DNA of 57,777 bases from Candidatus Microgenomatus auricola (GCA_005239865.1 SBBC01000033.1:1-57777), one strand, 5' to 3'. Positions 19,343-29,921 are shown, counted from the first letter of the stretch. The notes: generated from the sequence alone by a model not told the origin. Numbers and translations are program-made.

Positions 19343-20809
19343 TTATTGTCGTTTTAAACGTTGCAATGCGGACTGGAAAAGATTTTTAACAGCTGCCAAC
19401 TCTCCGGTTTCAACAATCTGGAGAGAAAGAAGCAGCAGGGGAAAAATCGCAATGACCGCGGTCTTGAGAAGGAATGTCGTTGGCTGAACTTCTTGGGGTA
19501 ACAGAAACAAGATTAAGGTAGAGGTGATAAGCAGTAGCCAGGTTAACAATATTTTTCGAGATTCGAAAGGGATCGGGTAGTACTTCTGTGAAACTTGATA
19601 GAGGAGCCAGGCCGAAGCAATGTAAGATAGTAGCGTGGCGATCGCAGCGCCAACCATACCGTAGGGTGGAATCAGGATGAAATTAAGAACGATATTAAGA
19701 ATAGCGGCAGCAACAGTTGTCCAGGCCAAATGTGAAGTTTTTTTGCTGATCGCTACACCAATTGAAACAATGTAGTAACTCCCGTACGCGATAAGTCCGA
19801 GACAAAGCCATCCGACGACGCTGGCTGATCCAAAGAATGCCTCGCTGCTCGTGACCTTGATAATTTCTGGAGCGTAAGCCGTCAGGAGTAATGCCAGGAA
19901 ACCAGCGACAAGGGTGTATAGCGAGAGAACTTTTGCATATGTTAGTTTGGCCTCGGGTTCCTTCGCCAGTGAGAGGGCAAAGGGTCCCCAAGCGAGTTGC
20001 AAGGCGGCGATGCCGAGGCCGAGCACACTCGAGAGTTTGACGCCTAGGGAATAGAGTCCGAGCTCGTGCAGTGAATAGCGGCTAATAAAAAAACGGTCGA
20101 TCAGCGAAAGTGACCAACCGGCGATGGCTGCGGGGATGAGCGGTAATCCAACGGCCAATAGTTTTCGAAGAATTATTACAGAAAAGCGAGCGCTAAGGTT
20201 GCGTTGGGCAAGCGCGAGCGTAATGGCGCCGGTGACAGCCACGCTGACGAACCAAGCAATGAAGTATCCCAGCATACCCGCTTGGACCGGTACGAGCAGT
20301 ATCACTGTCAGGGTGATGGTCAGGATGACTTGGATGAGGATTGATAGCAAATAACGGCTGCGTGCAAACCGGAAACGGAGCCCATTAAGGGCGAAACCAA
20401 GCAGGAGGTTGAAAGGGATAATTGCTAGAGCCAGTTGCACCGGGCCAATATATATTTTGTTCTGAAAAAGTAGCTTCGACCATACCCCACTGAGCGGCAA
20501 GAGGACTAGAATCACTATTGACGACGCGATAAAAATAAACCAGATGGCGGTTGACAACACGTTCACTCTTTCTTCTTCTCGCTCGACCTCAAAAAAGAGG
20601 ATGGCCGCCGCCGAATCGAATCCAAAGGAGAGAAAGGCAATTGCCAGGGACGATACGGTTACGAGCAAATCGATTACCCCGTATTCCGAGGGCGAAAACA
20701 ATCGAGTCAATATCGGAACGAGGGCAATGCCAACGAAGCTCGACAGCGCGCTGCCAAAACCGTAGACAAGCGAATCTCTTGAGAGTTGCAAAATTCTGGA
20801 GCCAATCAT
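19343..20809 (-). CDS. polysaccharide flippase (Wzx/MATE-like oligosaccharide exporter)
   Basis: About 14 hydrophobic segments; LVYGFGSALSSFVGIALVPILTRLFSPSEYGVIDLL. Confidence 0.85.
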   Translation of the reverse strand: MIGSRILQLSRDSLVYGFGSALSSFVGIALVPILTRLFSPSEYGVIDLLVTVSSLAIAFLSFGFDSAAAILFFEVEREEERVNVLSTAIWFIFIASSIVILVLLPLSGVWSKLLFQNKIYIGPVQLALAIIPFNLLLGFALNGLRFRFARSRYLLSILIQVILTITLTVILLVPVQAGMLGYFIAWFVSVAVTGAITLALAQRNLSARFSVIILRKLLAVGLPLIPAAIAGWSLSLIDRFFISRYSLHELGLYSLGVKLSSVLGLGIAALQLAWGPFALSLAKEPEAKLTYAKVLSLYTLVAGFLALLLTAYAPEIIKVTSSEAFFGSASVVGWLCLGLIAYGSYYIVSIGVAISKKTSHLAWTTVAAAILNIVLNFILIPPYGMVGAAIATLLSYIASAWLLYQVSQKYYPIPFESRKILLTWLLLITSTLILFLLPQEVQPTTFLLKTAVIAIFPLLLLSLQIVETGELAAVKNLFQSALQRLKRQ

Positions 20810-20819
20810 GCTGATAAAG

Positions 20820-21893
20820 TCATCGCGGTGGGGACGGCGACTCAAACGAACGGGCGTAGTCCGTAATGAGCTGTTGAGCAACGAGCATTGGATTGTACGC
20901 TCGTTCTATAAACGTTCGTCCCCGCCGTCCCAACCCCTCCCAACGCTCCGGATGCTTGAGGAGATCTTCCAAGACGTTGACAAGAGTGCTAGTTGTCACA
21001 TTGATAACGGGGAAATCTTTTCGCGCATATTCCGGAAGCAAGTCGATATACTCATTCTTGATGTAGCAAAGAAGCGGCTTTCCTAACGCCATCATTTCAA
21101 TTCCAAACGAACCATACCAACCGACCAGTACTTGGTCAACGGTCAGGTGTGCTTGCGCGGCCCGCGCGTAAAGCTCCTTATGGGGGACTCGTTTCGGCAT
21201 ATCAAGCCGGATTTTGTATCCCCGACCTTGAAGTTTAGCCACTGCACGCTCGATATGTTTAGTCCCTTTTATTATTGGGTCAGTCGGAGCATGGAAGAGC
21301 ATTACTTCTTCGCCGGCACGGTAGCTTCGGTAGTGAGGTTTCCAGTTGTTGAGGTCAACCGAGATCGGCGGAGAAAGTTTCGAGTCTGGGGAGAACGCCA
21401 GAAGGTCAGGCGTAGAAACGTATGTTTGCGAAGCGTAGCGGAGAAAATATCTAAGGCGACGACGCTGAACATGATTCGGTGCATGGCGGTGTCCTTTAGG
21501 GTTGAGCCTGGCCGAAAAACAGGCTTCAGTTGGACGGATGTCGCATCCCTGGAAAGTAAAAAAAATTTTCTTCCCGAGCGAATGGAGAATGGGAATGTCG
21601 ATATTGTTGGGGAAGAAGGTGGTGGAAAAATAGAAGTGGAAGACATCAAAGTTTCGGATGGCGAATAGAAAAAACCTGATGGCGCGCGCAAGGTCGATGA
21701 TTTTAGGATACCTTTCAAAGTGAAGGTTATAATCGCTTTGGAAGCCCTGGTTATGTTGGACATAGACAATCACTCGGCTAAAGTGACCGAGCGCGCGCTC
21801 CGCTTGGGAGATAGCCCAAGGGTTACCAACGTCAGTCGGCGCATGGAGAATACGTAAACGGCGTTTGGCGAATGACGTCCCCATAGTCAACAT
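20820..21893 (-). CDS. glycosyltransferase family 4/1
   Basis: LRILHAPTDVGNPWAISQAERALG; YGSFGIEMMALGKPLLCYI. Confidence 0.75.
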   Translation of the reverse strand: MLTMGTSFAKRRLRILHAPTDVGNPWAISQAERALGHFSRVIVYVQHNQGFQSDYNLHFERYPKIIDLARAIRFFLFAIRNFDVFHFYFSTTFFPNNIDIPILHSLGKKIFFTFQGCDIRPTEACFSARLNPKGHRHAPNHVQRRRLRYFLRYASQTYVSTPDLLAFSPDSKLSPPISVDLNNWKPHYRSYRAGEEVMLFHAPTDPIIKGTKHIERAVAKLQGRGYKIRLDMPKRVPHKELYARAAQAHLTVDQVLVGWYGSFGIEMMALGKPLLCYIKNEYIDLLPEYARKDFPVINVTTSTLVNVLEDLLKHPERWEGLGRRGRTFIERAYNPMLVAQQLITDYARSFESPSPPR

Positions 21894-21920
21894 GTGGTTA
21901 CCGTTTGCGCCTGCGCCCGG

Positions 21921-22631
21921 CTACTGCTTTGAGAATACGACAACGGCTTCTGCGCAGTAGTCTGGCAGCTCTTTCCCCAGCTCGTATAATGAATCGCAGT
22001 ATGTCTCGGCCAGAGTTTCCATCTTGTTGTTAGGTAAGGGCTTGAGAAGAATCCCACCGGCGTGGCGCAGGCGATAGCCGGCACGGCGAACAAGGGTTTG
22101 TAGCATATCCGCATCGTAATAGCGTTTGTGCCCGACTCGACGGTCCGCTTCACCGAGCTCATGGAGGTTTCTGATGAGTCCCATATGGAGCCCGATGCGC
22201 CGATGGAGTGATCGTGCATTCGGCACAACGAGTAGACCATACCCACGAGCGGATAACAGCGAATGAATTTTTTTCATCACCGCCAGAGGACTCGGCAGAT
22301 GTTCGAGCAGATCAATCATAATAATCAGATCATAAGGACCACGGGTCGCGAGGCTCTCAATTTCTCCTCTCACAAATTCAAATTGTCGATATTGACTGAA
22401 CCGGCGGCGTGCTATACGAAGATACGTCAAATCCGTGTCGATCATGGAGATCCGCCGAACACATTGGATGATGCTCGATGTACGGAGAAGGCGTTTGATG
22501 ATATCGCCGGTACCGCAGCCAACATCAAGAATAGTTCGAATCTTTTTTCGGCCAAAATACTCTTGAATCCATCGCGCTCGATACTTGCTCATGAAGGAGT
22601 TGAAGCCCTCGTTGTACTGTCCTTGATGCAT
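21921..22631 (-). CDS. SAM-dependent methyltransferase
   Basis: TILDVGCGTGDIIKRLL; MIDLLEHLPSPLAVMKKIHSLL. Confidence 0.85.
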   Translation of the reverse strand: MHQGQYNEGFNSFMSKYRARWIQEYFGRKKIRTILDVGCGTGDIIKRLLRTSSIIQCVRRISMIDTDLTYLRIARRRFSQYRQFEFVRGEIESLATRGPYDLIIMIDLLEHLPSPLAVMKKIHSLLSARGYGLLVVPNARSLHRRIGLHMGLIRNLHELGEADRRVGHKRYYDADMLQTLVRRAGYRLRHAGGILLKPLPNNKMETLAETYCDSLYELGKELPDYCAEAVVVFSKQ

Positions 22632-22643
22632 GTTGAGGAATAA

Positions 22644-23654
22644 TCAGTAGAAGAGTTTTTGCCAGAGCGCTGGATCGGTGGAACGTGAATCACGGTACCA
22701 TTTGAATTCCTCCTCAATTCCGGTTTTAAAATCGACGGTCGGCTGCCAGCCCAGTTCTTTCTTAGCTTTTGTATTGTCCTGACAAAGATACTCGAGGTTA
22801 CCTGGCAAACGAATTCTGCTATTCCTTAAGAGTTTCGATGGCTCTCCCTCTTTGACGTCCTCATGGAGAACACGGCAGCCACTTAAATCTCGAATCAACG
22901 CGGCGAGTTCTTTGATTGTCGTTTTGGTCATCGAGGAAACATTGTAAATGTGGTTGGCAGGTGCCAGCTTGCTGGAGAGGAGCAATTCATGGAACCTAAC
23001 GACATCTTTGACATGGCAGTAGTCGCGGACCTCATGGCCGTCCCCAAATACGACAATTTTTTTATCATGAATACTATGCTTAATGAACAGCGTAAGCACT
23101 CGTCCGAACCATTCACGAACCCCATAGATGATTGAGTACCGTAAACCAATAAAAGGGATGTTGAGGTAATGGGAATAGATATTGCCGAGTAACTCGGTTG
23201 CGTATTTCGACACACCATAGACCCAGTGTGGTTGAAGCGGGGCATCAGATTCCCGTTGGAACCCCCCTTTTGATCGACCGTAGACCCCAGCCGAGGAGGC
23301 GTAGACAACTAGCTTCAGATTTTTACATCTTTTTGCAAACTCTAAAATATTCGTTGTTCCCAAGATATTCGACGTGAGGTCTTCTTGGGGATATTGGATG
23401 CAACGGGTGATTTCGAGCTGTGCCGCCTGGTGATTGATGATATCAACGTTAGTCGGGAGGGAGGCGACGAAAGTTTCGTCCAAGATGTCGCCGAAGACGA
23501 ACTCGACGTTCCTGTTCTTCAAAAGATGATTAATGTTTTCGATGCGACCACTGCGAAAGTTATCGACAACCACAACTTTGTGATGGTGACGAACATACAT
23601 GTCGAGGACGTGGCTGCCGATAAACCCAGCACCGCCGGTGAGGAGTATTTTCAT
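22644..23654 (-). CDS. NAD-dependent epimerase/dehydratase (SDR)
   Basis: MKILLTGGAGFIGSHVLDMY; YGVSKYATELL. Confidence 0.9.
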   Translation of the reverse strand: MKILLTGGAGFIGSHVLDMYVRHHHKVVVVDNFRSGRIENINHLLKNRNVEFVFGDILDETFVASLPTNVDIINHQAAQLEITRCIQYPQEDLTSNILGTTNILEFAKRCKNLKLVVYASSAGVYGRSKGGFQRESDAPLQPHWVYGVSKYATELLGNIYSHYLNIPFIGLRYSIIYGVREWFGRVLTLFIKHSIHDKKIVVFGDGHEVRDYCHVKDVVRFHELLLSSKLAPANHIYNVSSMTKTTIKELAALIRDLSGCRVLHEDVKEGEPSKLLRNSRIRLPGNLEYLCQDNTKAKKELGWQPTVDFKTGIEEEFKWYRDSRSTDPALWQKLFY

Positions 23655-23658
23655 GATG

Positions 23659-24258
23659 TTAATGGGATGTTACGGGTTGGATTATTGAGCGAAACTCGTT
23701 CGTGGTCAGAAAGCTAACGCGCGCTAGTTCAGCACTTTTTTTGTCGTTTTCAGTGTCGCCAACGAAGAGGACATCGTTTGAATTAACGCCCCAGTACTGA
23801 AGGATTTTTTGGAGGTCAGCCCCGGTCGGCTTTGGACCGCTACATGTCTCTTTGGCGATGACAACACTGAACTTATCAGGAAATTTGTTCTCGAGGAGTG
23901 TGCGGACACAACGCTCGGTGTTCATTGAGTATACTGCAAGTTTTTGATCAGTGGCAGTGTGGATGAACTTGTTAACATCGTCGAAAAAAACATGACGGTC
24001 GACAGTGAGTTCGTGCGATGTCACGATCTCGAGCAGTCGACGGAAGAATGTTTCGCCGAATTTCGTACGGGCCCGAAAGAGTTGTTGGTCGAGCGGGGTA
24101 AAGGTAAAACGCTGTCCGGTTTTTTTCAGGACATATTCTGAAAGCTGTTTCTTCAATGCTGTCCAATCAACGCCGAGATCAACGATCGTTCCGTCGAGAT
24201 CGAACACGACTCCGCGATACGCTCCGATCGGTTTCCTTACACCTTTTTGCTTGTCCAT
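23659..24258 (-). CDS. HAD-family hydrolase
   Basis: VVFDLDGTIVDLGVDWTALK; VLFVGDTENDKKSAELA. Confidence 0.85.
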   Translation of the reverse strand: MDKQKGVRKPIGAYRGVVFDLDGTIVDLGVDWTALKKQLSEYVLKKTGQRFTFTPLDQQLFRARTKFGETFFRRLLEIVTSHELTVDRHVFFDDVNKFIHTATDQKLAVYSMNTERCVRTLLENKFPDKFSVVIAKETCSGPKPTGADLQKILQYWGVNSNDVLFVGDTENDKKSAELARVSFLTTNEFRSIIQPVTSH

Positions 24259-25307
24259 TCATCATCCCTGATGAGTTTGTATCCCATATCCATCATTCGC
24301 ACCCAGTACCATCCCGCCGGAATGTTATTGTACGGTTTCATTCCATGTTTCACCGGTTCACCAAGACCGAGCTTGACGTAATAGTACGGCATATTGCAGC
24401 CCGCGAACGAAAAGAAAAAACTAGTCGTAAAAAAGCGGCCCGCATTTACTTCAGTCACTACTACCCGACCCTCTCTAGTTGTCTTGAGATCAGCACAAAA
24501 AATACCGGTGGCATGCGAATCGAGAGCTCGTATACCACTAGTGACCACGTTGTTGACCTCGTCGCTATGAACAGTGACTGCCACAGATGGGCTTGATGAC
24601 TGACCGCTGACCGTGAGGTGGCCGAAGATATATTCGATCCGCTCTCGGGCTTGGGACATGAGTAATTTACCGTTATGCCAGATACTCTGGAAGGCATATT
24701 CCTTTCCGGGGAGAAATTCGCTGACCATGAAATCGCCATACGACAATCCCTTCATCACTCGCCAGTAATCGATCCACATCTTTGCATGATTGATGTTTTT
24801 TACTGGGATTGCACCGCGTGAGCCAGCCCCCCGAATGGCTCGAAGCCATGCTTTTTCGTTATGTTTTAAAATCGTCTGGAGCGCCATTTCCAGGTCATGC
24901 TCGGTTTCAATGAAATACGCCTCTGGGACCGGAACACCTCTTTCCCGGAGGATCCGATTAAACTCCATTTTATTTTGACTCAACTCTATCGTTTCGTAGT
25001 TTGGTAAAAGCGTTTTTGTTTGAATTTCCTGAACGTGCTTGGCAAGGAAATTTACCTCAGCGTCTGGTTGACTATGGAGAAAGTGGATCCGTTCTTGTTT
25101 AATGAGCGTATTAAGCGTCGAGAGATACCGCGGTTCGGTGACCTTCGGCACGACGTATCTTTTATCAACATGAGAAAGCTCGAGGTGGTACCGGCTGACA
25201 TCAGTCCCGACGATGTAGAGTTGCTCTTGTGCTGGGTTGTGTCGTAACGACTCAATGAAATTGTACGCGGCTGATCCGCCAGCGCCGGTAACGAGAATGC
25301 GTTTCAT
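24237..25307 (-). CDS. ATP-grasp domain protein (carbamoyl-phosphate synthase large-chain-like)
   Basis: MKRILVTGAGGSAAYNFIESLRHNP; LRAIRGAGSRGAIPV; VTEVNAGRFFTTS. Confidence 0.8.
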   Translation of the reverse strand: MKRILVTGAGGSAAYNFIESLRHNPAQEQLYIVGTDVSRYHLELSHVDKRYVVPKVTEPRYLSTLNTLIKQERIHFLHSQPDAEVNFLAKHVQEIQTKTLLPNYETIELSQNKMEFNRILRERGVPVPEAYFIETEHDLEMALQTILKHNEKAWLRAIRGAGSRGAIPVKNINHAKMWIDYWRVMKGLSYGDFMVSEFLPGKEYAFQSIWHNGKLLMSQARERIEYIFGHLTVSGQSSSPSVAVTVHSDEVNNVVTSGIRALDSHATGIFCADLKTTREGRVVVTEVNAGRFFTTSFFFSFAGCNMPYYYVKLGLGEPVKHGMKPYNNIPAGWYWVRMMDMGYKLIRDDEWTSKKV

Positions 25308-25317
25308 AGGAATGGTG

Positions 25318-26295
25318 CTAAGTTTTTGAAGGCGTCAGGGCAATGCGAAGAGCGTCGAGCGCGAAGGTCGAATCGCTCCGCTTTCCTTCGCGGAGGTCAT
25401 TTAAGAAACAGAGAATTTCTTCGCGCAAGGGCTCTTTTTTGGCAACGGCGATAACAACCCTATCCGGTTCAGAGAACCGGAGGATGAAGTCGGAATAATC
25501 ACTCGTTTCGATACGGAGTTTTTCGTAACGGCTCTTATAAAATTCAATTTGTTGATTCACGTAGTCCATCTCAAGATATCCTTCGGAACCAGTGATGTTG
25601 AGTTTTCGTATTTTCACTGGCGTAATCCAGTTCGCCTGAATGTAAGCAGAGGTTCCATCGTATTGAAGAAAGAACTCAACAGAATCCTCGCGTCGTTCAG
25701 CGTGGTTACGTTTTTTATGCACCGCGACGTTAGCGGGAAGCCGTCCGAGGATGTAGTTGACAATGTCGATATCGTGGATAGCGAGGTCGACGGCGATGTT
25801 GGCATCTTTGATCTGCGGCGGAAAACCGCCGACACGACGTGCCATAATTGCGGTAAGCTGTCCGAGCTCTCCGCGATCGAGCATCTCTTTTACACGTCTG
25901 ACCGCCGGATTGAATCGTTCGATGTGCCCTACCATGAGATGGAGATTGTTTTTCTTTGCCAGAAACAAGAGTTCTTTTCCTTCTTCAAGAGTATACGCTA
26001 TCGGTTTTTCCAGAAGTACATTGACGTTGTGTTCTAAGCAGTACTTAGCAACATCATGGTGAAGGGTTGTCGGGACACAGACTGAAACAAAATTAGGTTG
26101 CGTCCGCTCTACCATTTCGCGGTAGTCGCTATACTGTGGAACTTTGTACATTGCTGAAATTTCCTTACCGATTTCCGCGTTGGTGTCTGCCACACCGACG
26201 ATTTCGACCTCGGAAATCTCGGCATAGGTTCGGACATGGTTCTTACCCATGTTGCCGACACCGATAACAGCAACTTTAAATTTACCTTTCGACAT
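25318..26295 (-). CDS. Gfo/Idh/MocA-family oxidoreductase
   Basis: KFKVAVIGVGNMGKNHVRTYAEI; LLEKPIAYTLEEGKEL. Confidence 0.9.
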   Translation of the reverse strand: MSKGKFKVAVIGVGNMGKNHVRTYAEISEVEIVGVADTNAEIGKEISAMYKVPQYSDYREMVERTQPNFVSVCVPTTLHHDVAKYCLEHNVNVLLEKPIAYTLEEGKELLFLAKKNNLHLMVGHIERFNPAVRRVKEMLDRGELGQLTAIMARRVGGFPPQIKDANIAVDLAIHDIDIVNYILGRLPANVAVHKKRNHAERREDSVEFFLQYDGTSAYIQANWITPVKIRKLNITGSEGYLEMDYVNQQIEFYKSRYEKLRIETSDYSDFILRFSEPDRVVIAVAKKEPLREEILCFLNDLREGKRSDSTFALDALRIALTPSKT

Positions 26296-26491
26296 GTTTG
26301 CGAACAGGCAAGACGATAGAGGCAACATTTTTCGGGATTACTCCAGATTGAGTGGATAGTAGCCCTAGGGGAGATTTAGTAATTGGTCTCTGTGTAAGCA
26401 TACTGATCGGAAAGATGGAAAGCACTGCGCCTGTTTCCCTTCGGCAATTGATGGAGATATCGAAAATCATTTTTTGTATCTTTCTTTGTGA

Positions 26492-27601
26492 TTAAGATGT
26501 CTGCGAAAAAAATTGGAGAATGCTATTTACCGACCTTCTGATTTCGGTATTTGGTAATTCGGGATAGATAGGAAGCGAGAGTACTTCCGCGGCTGCCCGC
26601 TCCGCAAGCGGAAGGCTTCCACGCCGGTACCCCAGATGACGTAGAGCGGGTTGAAGATGGAGAGGTAACGGATAGTAGATGGCTGTGGGAATTCCTTTCC
26701 TTTGCAGGTAGTTGGCGAGTTGATCCCGGCGCTCTTTCACGCGAATAGTATATTGGTTATAGACGTGGGTTAATCCGGGTACTGATGACGGTGTAACGAC
26801 CGATCGGCAGCTTCTGAGTAAAGAGGTATATAACAGGGCTTTCTTTGCACGGGTAGCATTCCAGGAGGTAAGATGCGGCAGCTTGACATTAAGAATGGCC
26901 GCCTGCAATGCATCTAGTCGCGAACATACCCCGACAAAGTCATGGATGTATTTCACCACAGAACCATGGACCCGCCATTTTCTAACGAAGGCAGCGAGCT
27001 TAGGATTGTTTGTCAATACTACCCCACCATCGCCGTAGGCGCCGAGGTTTTTTGAGGGGAAAAAAGATACACACCCAATGTCGCCGAGCGAACATACTCT
27101 TTTCCCTTGATATGTTGACCCGAGCGCCTGCGCGGCATCCTCAATTACTGCCAGTCGGTATCCCCGTGCAATTTGAAGAATCTCGTGCATCTGGGCGGGG
27201 AGCCCGAAGAGGTGGACCGGAATCAGGACGCGCGTCCGTTTTGTGATCCGTTGCTCGATGGAACCTGGGTCGATATTGAACGTAGTAGGATCTATGTCAA
27301 CGAAGACCGGTTTCGCACCAGCTAGGAGAATCACTTCGGCGGTAGCAAAAAAAGAGAAAGGCGTGGTGATTACTTCGTCGCCTTTCCCAATCCCAAGGGC
27401 AAGGAGCGAAGCAAGGAGGGCGTCGGTTCCGGAATTCACGCCGATCGCATAACGAACACCACAGAATTGAGCCATTGCTACTTCAAATTTCTCAACCGTT
27501 GGCCCGAGGATGAATTCACTTCGTTCGAGGGTCTGGCGGATTGCTTTCTCCATTTCCGGCTTTAACGCAATAAATTGTTTTTGAAGATCGAGAAATTTCA
27601 T
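26492..27601 (-). CDS. DegT/DnrJ/EryC1/StrS aminotransferase (WbpE-like)
   Basis: MKFLDLQKQF; GVNSGTDALLASLLALGIGKGDEVITTPFSF; FPSKNLGAYGDGG. Confidence 0.9.
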   Translation of the reverse strand: MKFLDLQKQFIALKPEMEKAIRQTLERSEFILGPTVEKFEVAMAQFCGVRYAIGVNSGTDALLASLLALGIGKGDEVITTPFSFFATAEVILLAGAKPVFVDIDPTTFNIDPGSIEQRITKRTRVLIPVHLFGLPAQMHEILQIARGYRLAVIEDAAQALGSTYQGKRVCSLGDIGCVSFFPSKNLGAYGDGGVVLTNNPKLAAFVRKWRVHGSVVKYIHDFVGVCSRLDALQAAILNVKLPHLTSWNATRAKKALLYTSLLRSCRSVVTPSSVPGLTHVYNQYTIRVKERRDQLANYLQRKGIPTAIYYPLPLHLQPALRHLGYRRGSLPLAERAAAEVLSLPIYPELPNTEIRRSVNSILQFFSQTS

Positions 27602-28188
27602 TGATTGACTCTCTTTACTATCATATCGTTCTTCACATACTCTCGTTTGCATCGATTGCACCGGCTAGAGTCCTTGTCGGCGAAGTCGAGTTTTGTCCCG
27701 CACTCACAGATCCAGCCTTTTAATTCGGCGGGAACACCATAAACGAGTGCATAGTCAGGGACGTCTTTAGTCACGACCGATCCCGAACCAATAAAAGCGT
27801 GCCGACCAATTGTAATGCCGCAGATAATTGTTGCATTTGCACCAATCGAAGTACCTTCTTTAACGAGCGTCGGTTTGTACTTTCCATACTTCGGGTATTT
27901 TGCTCGCGGGTTGATATCGTTGATGAACACCATTGAAGGTCCGCAGAAAACGTAGTTTTCAAGAGCGACGCCGTCGTAGACTGATACGTTATTCTGGATC
28001 TTGACGTGATGACCTATGACCGCTCGTCCCCCGACGAAAACGTTCTGACCTAAAACACAATTCCGGCCGATGGTGGCACCGCGGCTGATATGACAGAAAT
28101 GCCAGACCTTTGTTCCAGTGCCGATTGAGGCACCTTCATCAACGACGCTCGAGGGGTGAATAAAGGCTGTTGTCTGATCGCTCGGCAT
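27598..28188 (-). CDS. hexapeptide N-acetyltransferase (WbpD/WlbB-like)
   Basis: AFIHPSSVVDEGASIGTGTKVWHFCHISRGATIGRNCVLGQNVFVG. Confidence 0.85.
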   Translation of the reverse strand: MPSDQTTAFIHPSSVVDEGASIGTGTKVWHFCHISRGATIGRNCVLGQNVFVGGRAVIGHHVKIQNNVSVYDGVALENYVFCGPSMVFINDINPRAKYPKYGKYKPTLVKEGTSIGANATIICGITIGRHAFIGSGSVVTKDVPDYALVYGVPAELKGWICECGTKLDFADKDSSRCNRCKREYVKNDMIVKRVNQ

Positions 28189-28192
28189 ATCT

Positions 28193-29101
28193 TTAGTCGG
28201 CCAGAGGTGTGACCGGATGCTGAAATGTTCGAATCGTTTGGCAGAGTTCGATCGCCGGTACCGCCTCCTCGAGTCCAAAGCCACGGCCAGCAAAGATATC
28301 TTCGTAGACGTGAGTATGGAGTTGATCGAAGCCACTGGTGAAGTCGATGGTTTCGCCATCAACAAGCATCATTCGATTCCGATCCTGTCCTGGTTCAAGA
28401 TCGCCTCGGTCGATGGACAAAAACCAGTCAACGTCAGCCCGCTCAAGCTTCAATAATCCGGTGACACGCGTCGGTTCCGATTGTCGGACCTTCACTGATT
28501 GTACTTTGCCGAAGAGCCACAACAGCGTATCGAAGAGATGAATCCCGATGTTTGTGGCTAATCCCCCAGATCGTTCAACTTGCCCCTTCCAGGAGGCATG
28601 ATACCAGTTGCCCCGCGGCGTAATATAACGCAGTTCAACGGCACGCCTTTTGTTTGTAGATGACGACCGCAATTTTTCCCGTAGCGCCACTATGGTGGGA
28701 TGAAGACGGAGTTGAAGAACGGTGTAGACGCGTTGGTGGTGTTCTTTCTCTAGATCGCGGAGAGCATTGATGTTCCATGAGTTGAGGACGATCGGTTTTT
28801 CGCAGATGGCATCAGCCCCGACGCGGAGAGCGAAACGAATGTGCGCGTCATGAAGGTAGTTCGGCGAGCAGATGCTAACGACGTGTACGCGCTCGGAATC
28901 CGGTCCACGGCGAAGTTTTTCCACGTGACGATCAAACCGTTCGAACTCGGTAAAGAATCTTGCATCAGGGAAAAACGAATCAAGAACCCCTACAGAATCG
29001 TGAGGATCAAGAGCGGCAACGAGTCGGTGACCAGTGTCCTTGATCGCCTTCAGGTGTTTTGGCGCGATGTACCCGGCCACGCCAATCAGTGCGAAATTCA
29101 T
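28193..29101 (-). CDS. Gfo/Idh/MocA oxidoreductase (WbpB/WlbA-like UDP-GlcNAcA 3-dehydrogenase)
   Basis: MNFALIGVAGYIAPKHLKAIKDTGHRLVAALDPHDSVG; adjacent to WbpD- and WbpE-like genes. Confidence 0.8.
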   Translation of the reverse strand: MNFALIGVAGYIAPKHLKAIKDTGHRLVAALDPHDSVGVLDSFFPDARFFTEFERFDRHVEKLRRGPDSERVHVVSICSPNYLHDAHIRFALRVGADAICEKPIVLNSWNINALRDLEKEHHQRVYTVLQLRLHPTIVALREKLRSSSTNKRRAVELRYITPRGNWYHASWKGQVERSGGLATNIGIHLFDTLLWLFGKVQSVKVRQSEPTRVTGLLKLERADVDWFLSIDRGDLEPGQDRNRMMLVDGETIDFTSGFDQLHTHVYEDIFAGRGFGLEEAVPAIELCQTIRTFQHPVTPLAD

Positions 29102-29135
29102 CGCTGGTGAGTGTAGAAGAAAAAACTGCGTGGTG

Positions 29136-29921
29136 TCAAGCGCGAATCCTCTCGTGGGAGATTATCTCGAAGGTCACTTGTTGGTTGTTGAGTAGTGACG
29201 ACGCTTCCCGATCGAGGATGAAGGTACAGGCGGGGTGAGTTTGTAAAAAAGAAGCCGGAAGATCATCGCTCGGCGGTTCCTGAAGCGCTCTTTTGATGGC
29301 CAACGATTTGCCGCTGCCTGTCGCCAGAAGAAGAATTTCTCTCGCTTCCATAATAGTTTCAATGCCCATCGACAGCGCCTCATGCGGAACTACGTTTGAA
29401 TTTTTAAAAAAGCGACCATCGCCATTGGCGGCAATAGTGTCGTCACTAAGACGTACCTTCCTGGTTCGTGAGTTTCGTTTTGCTCCCGGCTCGTTGAATG
29501 CAATGTGGCCGTTTCGACCGATCCCAAGGATCTGAAGATCGATACCACCGGTTGCTGCGATTGCCGTCTCGTAGTCGCGGCACTCCCGCTTAGTATCTTG
29601 TGCCATGCCATTCAAAAGGTGGATGTGTGAGCGGGGAATGTTGATGTGCGAAAAGAGATGCTTAAACATGAAGGTTTGATAACTTTGCGGGTGGTACGGC
29701 GGTAGACCGACGTACTCATCGAGGTTAAAGGTGGTGACGTGGTTGAAGTCGATTTCGCCTGCCTTATATCGGCGTACCAGTTCGGAGTAAAGATCGATTA
29801 CTGTTCCACCGGTCGCTAGACCTAAGACGAGATTTGGACGGCGAAGAAGGCGCCCGGCGATAAATTGCGAAGCGGCGATAGCAAGAGTATGCGCGTCGGG
29901 CGTGATGATCACCTTAATCAC
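29136..29921 (-). CDS. nagB: glucosamine-6-phosphate deaminase/isomerase family
   Basis: LGLATGGTVIDLYSELVRRY; FNLDEYVGLPPYHPQSYQTFM; LGIGRNGHIAFNEPG. Confidence 0.9.
   Translation of the reverse strand: MIKVIITPDAHTLAIAASQFIAGRLLRRPNLVLGLATGGTVIDLYSELVRRYKAGEIDFNHVTTFNLDEYVGLPPYHPQSYQTFMFKHLFSHINIPRSHIHLLNGMAQDTKRECRDYETAIAATGGIDLQILGIGRNGHIAFNEPGAKRNSRTRKVRLSDDTIAANGDGRFFKNSNVVPHEALSMGIETIMEAREILLLATGSGKSLAIKRALQEPPSDDLPASFLQTHPACTFILDREASSLLNNQQVTFEIISHERIRA

Noticed and set aside
26282-26470. 62-aa minus ORF between Gfo/Idh and DegT genes
   Set aside because: Overlaps the start of the oxidoreductase, no domain; treated as intergenic.
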